A stretch of DNA of 15,431 nucleotides, taken from the NCBI GenBank assembly GCA_023396215.1, contig JAEWWW010000026.1:1-15431 (forward strand), written 5' to 3'. How positions within the stretch are numbered: the stretch's first letter is position 1; each line of letters begins with the position of its first letter. The position numbers and the translations under genes were made by a program. The DNA is from Bacillota bacterium. Lineage in GTDB: Bacteria; Bacillota; Clostridia; Oscillospirales; Ruminococcaceae. Below are positions 1 through 5,003 of the stretch, piece after piece. The notes beneath the pieces are model-generated. The model saw nothing but the letters and a program-made list of their open reading frames with translations. It searched no databases and was not told the origin of the DNA.

Positions 1-14
1 CCCCCGCTTAACAT

Positions 15-82
15 CCCCCTCCCATTTTGGTGATTAAAGTGCTCCCTCATTACTGGGCAATGGGAGGGGGGTGGGGGTGGGG
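15..82. repeat. 12-bp inverted repeat overlapping a G-quadruplex motif
   Basis: Positions 15-26 (CCCCCTCCCATT) are perfectly complementary to 59-70, with a 32-nt loop between. The right arm continues into four G-runs on the plus strand, G3-A-G6-T-G5-T-G4 at 62-82. These single-base spacers match the strict G-quadruplex pattern. The hairpin and the quadruplex share the same G-runs, so they would be mutually exclusive. The element lies downstream of the minus-strand sulfur operon and has no U-tract to make it a classical terminator. Whether it acts in transcription termination, replication pausing or nothing is unknown. Confidence 0.6.
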
Positions 83-94
83 TAATCCCATTCC

Positions 95-110
95 AGCCCC
101 GCCAGGGGCT
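95..110. repeat. small GC hairpin
   Basis: AGCCCC at 95-100 pairs with GGGGCT at 105-110 around a GCCA loop. It belongs to the palindrome-rich non-coding stretch 1-238. No gene is supported there; the remainder of that stretch is GC-skewed sequence without a convincing start codon and ribosome binding site. Confidence 0.4.
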
Positions 111-145
111 TAGGGGGCATACGGGGAGACTTAGTCCCACCCGTG

Positions 146-210
146 AGGCGCTTCGCGTCCTTTTTCGCAGAAAAAGACGCCCGCATGTTCCGCAGAACAT
201 GCAAGCGCCT
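146..210. repeat. Three-way-junction palindromic element
   Basis: An outer helix of 8 bp joins AGGCGCTT (146-153) to AAGCGCCT (203-210). It encloses two consecutive hairpins with almost no unpaired bases. Hairpin A (155-180) pairs GCGTC with GACGC and five T with five A around a CGCAG loop, with one bulged C at 160. Hairpin B (183-202) pairs GCATGTTC with GAACATGC around CGCA. Such a compact Y-shaped fold is unlikely by chance and suggests either a structured RNA end or one copy of a dispersed extragenic palindrome. It lies about 30 bp beyond the stop codon of the last gene of the minus-strand operon. Strand of action is unknown. Confidence 0.6.
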
Positions 211-238
211 GAAGTGCCGTTGCCTCGGCCACATCCGC

Positions 239-1141
239 TCAGCGGTTGCTCTGTACAAAAAAGCGGTCGATGTTGGCCAGTGCCTTGATCCCCAGCCTGC
301 CCTTGGCCTGCAGCGTTGTACCGGAGGATTGCAGGGCGCAGTGCACATTGGGCAGCGCCAGCAGCTCCCGACTGCCCAATGCGCCCAGGGTATCACAAAA
401 CAGGTGGTTACCCGGGTTTGCAAGCCAGCCCGCCGCCGCTTCTATATCGTAGGTGGGGGCTATCGAAATGTTGAACAAAATCTTGCCGTCGCCAAAGCGG
501 CGAAAGGCGGCCTCATCCAGCACCACCGTGCCCCGGGTCAGGCAGGTGAACAGCACATCGCAGCCGCCCAGCAGCTGGTCAAAGGGCAGGTAGCGGTAGC
601 CGTTTTTGCTTTCCAGCTCGGGCTTTCTGGTGCGGCTGAAGTAGCTGATCTCCGCACCGAAATACCGCAGGGCGCGGCCGATGATATCGCCCGTGACCCC
701 CATGCCCACAATGCCCGCTTTAAGGCCGGTAATCTCCAGCGGGTCTTGGCGCCACCTTGGCCCGTGAAAGCCGTGCAGAAAGCGCACCAGCTCGCTCACC
801 GCATATTCGGCCACCCCTTCGTCGCCGTAATCCCGCACGCCGGTGACCATTATGCCCCGCTCGGCCGCGGCGGCGATATCCACATTGGCGCTTTTTGCAT
901 CATAAAGGCTGCAGCACATGCCGATATAACGCAGATTGGGGCAGGCGCTTATCACCCCGGCGCCAACCCGTGTGGTGTAGCTCACCAGCAGGCAGTCGGC
1001 GTCGCCGATGCGGCGGATAATCTCTTCGTCGCTGCCGGGCAGGTCGTCGTACAAAACCACCTCGTGGGCATAGTCGGGCAGCCTTGCGAAGGCTGCGGCG
1101 TCAAAGTTAATCGGCTCGATGGCCACCAGCTTATAAAACAC
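239..1141 (-). CDS. D-isomer-specific 2-hydroxyacid dehydrogenase-like protein, active site degenerate
   Basis: A 300-residue protein of the NAD-dependent 2-hydroxyacid dehydrogenase fold. The Rossmann motif GMGVTG is at residues 146-151, followed by a typical alpha-helix and an acidic/Arg strand end (YFSRTRKPE). Start is GTG, preceded by AGAGGAAA about 6 bases upstream. Canonical members use an Arg in the NTxRG motif, a Glu and a PH His. Here the Arg position reads NISIAP (residues 224-229), and the usual PHxxxxT segment reads HCALQSSGTT (267-276), so the normal catalytic triad does not seem to be present. It is the last gene of the minus-strand unit, 44 bp after the ttcA-like gene. It may be a reductase with changed chemistry or a non-catalytic binding protein; the substrate cannot be predicted. 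Confidence 0.8.
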   Translation of the reverse strand: MFYKLVAIEPINFDAAAFARLPDYAHEVVLYDDLPGSDEEIIRRIGDADCLLVSYTTRVGAGVISACPNLRYIGMCCSLYDAKSANVDIAAAAERGIMVTGVRDYGDEGVAEYAVSELVRFLHGFHGPRWRQDPLEITGLKAGIVGMGVTGDIIGRALRYFGAEISYFSRTRKPELESKNGYRYLPFDQLLGGCDVLFTCLTRGTVVLDEAAFRRFGDGKILFNISIAPTYDIEAAAGWLANPGNHLFCDTLGALGSRELLALPNVHCALQSSGTTLQAKGRLGIKALANIDRFFVQSNR

Positions 1142-1185
1142 GGCTTTTCCTCTTTTCTTTTGGTCGCTCCGCCATGGCAGGCGGC

Positions 1186-2013
1186 TCAGCGGTCATAGTC
1201 GTCTAAAAAATTATAGCTCATGGTCTTGTTATGGTAGCCGATGAGGGTATCCAGATTGACGTCGTGCACGCTGCGGAAGATGTTCATCTCAATGTGGGAG
1301 CTTATCTGGCGAAAGCGCTTGATGAGGGCCTTCATCTCCTGCCTTTTGGAGTTGCCGCCGTTGTCGCCCATGACGCAGTTTTCGGTCAGGCGGCAGGCGC
1401 ACTGAATGAACTGCAGGTCGTTGTACCGCCGCCACGCCAGAATATCCGCCTCCTTGACCATATAGAGCGGCCGGATAAGCTCCATGCCGGGGTAGTTGGT
1501 GCTGTGCAGCTTGGGCATCATGGTGCGCATCTCGGCCCCGTAGAGCATGCTCATGAGGATGGTTTCAATCACGTCGTCAAAGTGGTGCCCAAGGGCTATT
1601 TTGTTGCAGCCCATAGTCTGGGCTTGCTTGTATAGGTAACCCCGGCGCATGCGGGCGCAGAGGTAGCAGGGGTTATCCTCCACCCCGGCCACATAGTCGA
1701 AGATGGGGGCCTCAAAGATGGTGATGGGGATGTTCATCAGCCGGGCGTTGTCGATGATGCGCTGCCGGTTGGCGGGGTTGTAGCCCGGGTCCATCACCAA
1801 AAACTCCAGCCCGTAGTGAAACCGCCCGTGGCGCTGCAGCTCCTGCATGCATTTTGCCAGCAGCATCGAATCCTTGCCGCCCGAGATGCAGACGGCGATA
1901 TTATCCCCTTCGTTTATCAGCTTGTACTCGTTAACCCCGGTGATAAACTTTTTCCAGATTTCTTTGCGGTACTTCTTGATGATGCTGCGCTCAATTTCCT
2001 GATATTTTTCCAT
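1186..2013 (-). CDS. ttcA: TtcA-like tRNA 2-thiocytidine synthetase (PP-loop ATPase)
   Basis: A 275-residue cytoplasmic PP-loop enzyme expected to adenylate a tRNA base and replace oxygen by sulfur (2-thiocytidine 32 in the TtcA family). The P-loop pyrophosphatase motif SGGKDS is at residues 44-49, and the second family signature GHHFDD at 142-147. A CxxC pair (C116, C119; CYLC) and a later CAC (C205, C207) are placed like the three Cys ligands of the TtcA [4Fe-4S] cluster. The ATG at 2013 was chosen over an upstream in-frame TTG because AGAGG lies just before it and the longer form would run into the preceding gene. It starts 7 bp after the cysteine desulfurase stop, so sulfur donor and acceptor enzymes are probably co-translated. 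A TilS-type lysidine synthetase is less likely because of the Cys motifs. Confidence 0.85.
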   Translation of the reverse strand: MEKYQEIERSIIKKYRKEIWKKFITGVNEYKLINEGDNIAVCISGGKDSMLLAKCMQELQRHGRFHYGLEFLVMDPGYNPANRQRIIDNARLMNIPITIFEAPIFDYVAGVEDNPCYLCARMRRGYLYKQAQTMGCNKIALGHHFDDVIETILMSMLYGAEMRTMMPKLHSTNYPGMELIRPLYMVKEADILAWRRYNDLQFIQCACRLTENCVMGDNGGNSKRQEMKALIKRFRQISSHIEMNIFRSVHDVNLDTLIGYHNKTMSYNFLDDYDR

Positions 2014-2020
2014 ACTGCCT

Positions 2021-3142
2021 CTATTTTTGCAGCCCGCGGTAGCAGGCCTCAAAGTGGTTTAAGAATTGGGTAATTTCAAGGGGGGTGGTCAGGTGGCTGA
2101 CGCTGATGCGCAGCGGCGAAAGGGCCGCCTTGCGGTTTTGGGTCAGTGCGTAGACCGGCCGCGACACCGTGTTGGGGGCGCAGCAGGCCGAGCGCGTGGC
2201 CACGTAGACCTCCCGCTCATCCAGCGCCGCCTGCAGCGCGTCGGATTTTACATCCGGCAGGCTGAGGTTGAGGATGTGGGGCACCGAGTGCCGGTTGCTG
2301 TTGATGCGCAGGTTGGGGAAGGCCCCTAAGCCCTGCCGCAGCATCCGGTTAAGCTCGGTTACCTGCCGGTACCGCTCTTCGCGGTGGGCAACGGCCAGCT
2401 CAAGGGCCTTGGTGGTGGCGGCAATCAGGGCAAGGTCGGGGGTGCCGCTGCGGTAGGGGGTGGTGCTGATGCCGCCGTGTATCTGGGGCTCCAGCAGGAC
2501 GTCCGGCTGCTTCAGCAGCACGCCGCAGCCGCAGGGGCCATAAAACTTGTGAGGGGCGAAGGTCAGCAGGTGGGCGGCCCCGGCCGCCACCGGGATTTTA
2601 CCCACCGCCTGTGTGGCGTCCACATGCAGCAGGCAGTTGGGGTAGGCCGCAACCGCCCCGGCAAGCTGCTCCAGCTGCTGGGTAAGGCCAATCTCGCTAT
2701 CCACGGCACAGACCGAAAGCAGGATGGTATCGGGCCGCAGCAGCTCCTCCAACCGGACGATATCCACCCGGCCGTCGGGGCCCAGCGGCAGGTAGTCCAC
2801 CTCGAAGCCCTCGTTTTGCAAGGCGGCTGCCGCCCCCAGCACCGAGGAATGCTCCAAAAAGGTGGTGATGATATGCTTGCCCTTGCCCCTGTTGGCCTGC
2901 GCCGCCCCCTTGAGGGCCAGGTTGTTGGCCTCGCTGGCCCCCGAGGTGTAGATGACCTCGCCGGCCTGCGCGCCCAACAGGGCCTGTATCTGCCGGGTGC
3001 ACTGCTCCAGCCGGGCATGGGCCTGCCGCCCCGCCCCGTGGGGGGAGTTTGGGTTTGCCATATAGGCTTTTGCGGTTTCACAATAAACAGCCAGCACCTC
3101 GTCACAGACAGGGGTGTTGGCGGCATAATCCAGATAAATCAT
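2021..3142 (-). CDS. Cysteine desulfurase (NifS/IscS class, PLP-dependent)
   Basis: A 373-residue fold-type I aminotransferase relative that would take sulfur from L-cysteine as an enzyme persulfide. The start MIYLDYAANTP is the family signature. Other marks are the EHSS His (H98), HVDATQ (D175, Q178) for the PLP ring and pyridine nitrogen, the Schiff-base Lys in PHKFYGP (K199), and the mobile-loop Cys in RSACCAP (C320, with a second Cys at 321). The usual NNEIG reads DSEIG (148-152). ATG start with AAAGGCAG upstream. It lies 10 bp after the flavodoxin-like gene and 7 bp before the ttcA-like gene. This placement suggests it supplies persulfide to the thiolase rather than to general Fe-S assembly; no IscU or SufU scaffold gene is adjacent. 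Confidence 0.92.
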   Translation of the reverse strand: MIYLDYAANTPVCDEVLAVYCETAKAYMANPNSPHGAGRQAHARLEQCTRQIQALLGAQAGEVIYTSGASEANNLALKGAAQANRGKGKHIITTFLEHSSVLGAAAALQNEGFEVDYLPLGPDGRVDIVRLEELLRPDTILLSVCAVDSEIGLTQQLEQLAGAVAAYPNCLLHVDATQAVGKIPVAAGAAHLLTFAPHKFYGPCGCGVLLKQPDVLLEPQIHGGISTTPYRSGTPDLALIAATTKALELAVAHREERYRQVTELNRMLRQGLGAFPNLRINSNRHSVPHILNLSLPDVKSDALQAALDEREVYVATRSACCAPNTVSRPVYALTQNRKAALSPLRISVSHLTTPLEITQFLNHFEACYRGLQK

Positions 3143-3152
3143 AGTCTGCCTT

Positions 3153-3884
3153 TCAGTGTTTTAAAACGGCGTCGCCGTGGGCAGCCGCCTGCCATGGGCG
3201 GGCCTTGCCCAGCCAGCCCTTGGCTTCCCAATGGTTTTTGTCGGTTGGGTTCCAGCCGTTGGCCTTGTGCATCTGGCGCATCGCCAGAAAAACCGCCCGC
3301 TGCCGCAGGCCGGGCTTGCTGCGGCCCGCTTTGCGCGCTGCCCGGCGGGCAACCTCCCTGCTGCGTTTGGCCAGTTGGTCCTTCACCTTTTGGCTCACCG
3401 AAGGCCAGTCGGTGGCATAGACGCTTTTATGGATGCGCAGCACGGCGGGCACCCCCAGCCAGAACAGCTGCTTTGCCAGCGCCTTGGTCACATGCGCCGC
3501 GCCTGCCCCGCTGGCGGTGGAAACCGTCACCCCCACCTTGCCGAACATCCTTTGGTTGGGGCGGTGTACCATCCACATATAGGCCAGATGGTCAAACAGG
3601 CTTTTCATCTGCCCGCTCATCTCGAGGCAGTAGGAGGGCGAACTGAGGATGATGACGTCGGATTCCTTCATGGCCGCGACGATGGGCTGCACCTTGGCGG
3701 CGTGGGGGCAGTGCTGCTCCCCCTCGTAAAAACAGCGGTAGCAGCCGACGCAGAAATCCGGGCCGCCGGCAGGCAGAAAGAATTCATAGACTGCCTGCGC
3801 CTCCCCGAGGCTTTCGGCGACCTGCCGGGCGATGTGATAGGTGCTGCCTTTGTGCTGTTGGCCATGGATAAGGGTTATCTTCAT
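3153..3884 (-). CDS. Flavodoxin-fold NAD(P)H-dependent FMN reductase with Cys cluster
   Basis: A 243-residue protein of the NADPH-dependent FMN reductase/flavodoxin-like family. It opens with a beta strand and FMN phosphate loop (MKITLIHGQQHKGSTY) and has the SSPSYCLEMSGQMKSLFD segment typical of the family. Four Cys at residues 45, 48, 51 and 59 (CVGCYRC then HCPH) resemble the Cys cluster seen in clostridial Fe-S flavoproteins. The C-terminal 80 residues are basic and less typical. The ATG at 3884 with GGAAGAG four bases upstream is preferred over the in-frame TTG at 3902. It is the first gene of the minus-strand unit, just before the cysteine desulfurase, so it might supply electrons to the Fe-S enzyme TtcA; that is inference from order only. 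Confidence 0.8.
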   Translation of the reverse strand: MKITLIHGQQHKGSTYHIARQVAESLGEAQAVYEFFLPAGGPDFCVGCYRCFYEGEQHCPHAAKVQPIVAAMKESDVIILSSPSYCLEMSGQMKSLFDHLAYMWMVHRPNQRMFGKVGVTVSTASGAGAAHVTKALAKQLFWLGVPAVLRIHKSVYATDWPSVSQKVKDQLAKRSREVARRAARKAGRSKPGLRQRAVFLAMRQMHKANGWNPTDKNHWEAKGWLGKARPWQAAAHGDAVLKH

Positions 3885-4003
3885 ACTCTTCCACCCACTC
3901 AAAATCAGTTTTGGGGCTTCCGCTGCTTGCGGTCAGGACTTGCCGTATGCATATTATATGTGATAAAGATGCGCCCGTGACCTGCGGGCCGGGCACCGGG
4001 TTT

Positions 4004-4033
4004 ATTATATATCAAAGAACGGTATGTAATCAA
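4004..4033 (-). promoter_or_regulatory. Probable sigma-A promoter of the sulfur operon
   Basis: Read on the minus strand there is TTGATT (4033-4028), an 18-bp spacer and a perfect TATAAT (4009-4004). It lies about 120 bp upstream of the ATG at 3884. A second TATAAT occurs at 3958-3953 but has no recognisable -35 box. The leader between them contains a GC-rich stretch with GCCCG (3973-3977) complementary to CGGGC (3985-3989). Confidence 0.5.
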
Positions 4034-4064
4034 CCGCTTTTGCACCTCTCTGCCGCCCCCGCCC

Positions 4065-4094
4065 TTGACAAACCACGCCTGCTTGGATTAAACT
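4065..4094 (+). promoter_or_regulatory. Promoter of the zinc operon
   Basis: A perfect TTGACA -35 box lies at 4065-4070. With an 18-bp spacer it is followed by TAAACT (4089-4094), a 4/6 match to TATAAT; the 17-bp alternative TTAAAC matches less well. The -10 region overlaps the left arm of the palindrome at 4090-4112, so a bound repressor would block RNA polymerase. The next gene starts at 4135. Confidence 0.65.
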
Positions 4095-4112
4095 GAAAAC
4101 GGTTTTCAGTTT
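4090..4112. promoter_or_regulatory. Zur-box-like operator
   Basis: A perfect 23-bp inverted repeat: AAACTGAAAAC, a central G, then GTTTTCAGTTT. The inner 15 bp, TGAAAAC-G-GTTTTCA, have the 7-1-7 symmetry of Fur-family boxes and resemble published actinobacterial Zur boxes (TGAAAATnATTTTCA type). It sits over the -10 region and about 22 bp before the ATG of the Fur-family gene, so autorepression of regulator and zinc transporter by zinc-loaded regulator is the simplest reading. A half-site repeat TTCAGTTT follows at 4112-4119. Confidence 0.75.
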
Positions 4113-4134
4113 CAGTTTGGGGAGGACGTTAAAG

Positions 4135-4548
4135 ATGAAGCGGCCGTCAAGCTATAACACCCGGCAGCGGGAGGCTATTCTGGGCTATATATCCACATTG
4201 GAGAGCGCCCATTTTACCGCCGCGGAGGTCGCCGGGCATTTTCAGGCGCAGGGCTCCCCCATCGGGCTGACCACCATCTACCGCCAGCTTGACCGGCTGG
4301 TGTCGCAGGGGCTGGTGACCCGGTACCTGCTGGACGGCAGCTCCGGGGCCTGTTACCAGTACAACCGGCCGGAGGAGCACAGCCACGACCCCCATTATCA
4401 TCTGAAATGCCAGCAGTGCGGCAGCCTGCTGCACCTGAGCTGCGGCCAGATGGAGCTGCTGGAGCAGCATATCCGCAACAGCCACGGTTTTAAGCTGGAC
4501 TGGAGCAAAACTGTTTTTTACGGCGACTGCGCCAACTGCGGCAAATAG
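4135..4548 (+). CDS. zur: Fur-family transcriptional regulator, probably zinc-sensing Zur
   Basis: A 137-residue Fur-family protein, the usual family length. The N-terminal winged helix spans about residues 7-75, with the recognition helix GLTTIYRQLDRL at 44-55. A His-rich hinge (HSHDPHYH, 82-89) leads into the dimer domain. Two CxxC pairs (C92/C95 and C132/C135) form the structural zinc site. The ATG at 4135 follows GGGGAGGA by 8 bases; an in-frame TTG upstream would lie inside the operator. The zinc role, rather than iron or peroxide sensing, is inferred from co-transcription with zinc transporter genes and the Zur-like operator in its own promoter. It lies 42 bp before the next gene. Confidence 0.88.
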   Translation: MKRPSSYNTRQREAILGYISTLESAHFTAAEVAGHFQAQGSPIGLTTIYRQLDRLVSQGLVTRYLLDGSSGACYQYNRPEEHSHDPHYHLKCQQCGSLLHLSCGQMELLEQHIRNSHGFKLDWSKTVFYGDCANCGK

Positions 4549-4590
4549 AAGCCGCGCCGCACAAGCCCACCGGAAAGGAGGCCCCCGGAG

Positions 4591-4902
4591 ATGACCAACC
4601 GCACCCGTGCCAAAAAGATACTGACCTCGGCGCTCTGCCTGGGCCTGCTGCTGGTTTTTTTGCTTTCCTCATGGGTGATTACCACCCACGACCATCACCA
4701 CTGCGACCACGACCACTGCGGGGCCTGCAGCCTGCTGCGCACCGCCCATGAGCTGCTGCGGCAGTTGGCCGCCATGGGGTTGGGGGCGGCTGCTCTGTTT
4801 GCCGCCGCTATACTGCTCGCCCGCGGGGTTACCGGGCTTTTTGACGCTGCGTTTTTTGAAAAAACCAGCCCTGTACTGTTAAAGGTCAGGCTGAATAACT
4901 GA
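4591..4902 (+). CDS. Small His/Cys-rich two-helix membrane protein of the zinc operon
   Basis: A 103-residue protein of unrecognised family. Residues about 10-30 form a first hydrophobic helix after a basic N-terminus, and about 58-77 a second. The loop between them holds a dense metal-binding cluster (HDHHHCDHDHCGAC, 33-46) with six His and three Cys. The basic N-terminus and positive-inside rule would place this loop outside the membrane. The RBS AAGGAGG lies about 9 bases before the ATG. It sits between zur and the zinc-binding lipoprotein, so a part in capturing or handing over zinc, or sensing it at the membrane, is plausible but unproven. The length, TM pattern and codon use support a real gene. 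Confidence 0.8.
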   Translation: MTNRTRAKKILTSALCLGLLLVFLLSSWVITTHDHHHCDHDHCGACSLLRTAHELLRQLAAMGLGAAALFAAAILLARGVTGLFDAAFFEKTSPVLLKVRLNN

Positions 4903-4905
4903 CAC

Positions 4906-4996
4906 AACCTCCTGCAAGGGAACATTGCGCCCGTCTTTAAGCTGGGCCTTGGGTTTCCTTGTATTTTTGCGCCTAAAAACCAAAAAACAGGAGGTT
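4906..4996 (+). promoter_or_regulatory. Structured leader pairing with the znuA ribosome binding site
   Basis: In the 101-nt gap before the zinc-binding protein gene, AACCTCCTG (4906-4914) is perfectly complementary to CAGGAGGTT (4988-4996), which contains the AGGAGG Shine-Dalgarno. Directly inside, CAAGGGAA (4915-4922) can pair with TTTCCTTG (4954-4961) with one G-U, and GCCC (4929-4932) with GGGC (4944-4947). The fold would hide the ribosome binding site. No known riboswitch class was recognised. Confidence 0.4.
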
Positions 4997-5003
4997 CCCC
5001 CCT

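Noticed and set aside
143..1198. A 351-codon open frame on the plus strand
   Set aside because: It is antisense to the hydroxyacid dehydrogenase-like gene and begins inside the palindromic region without a ribosome binding site.
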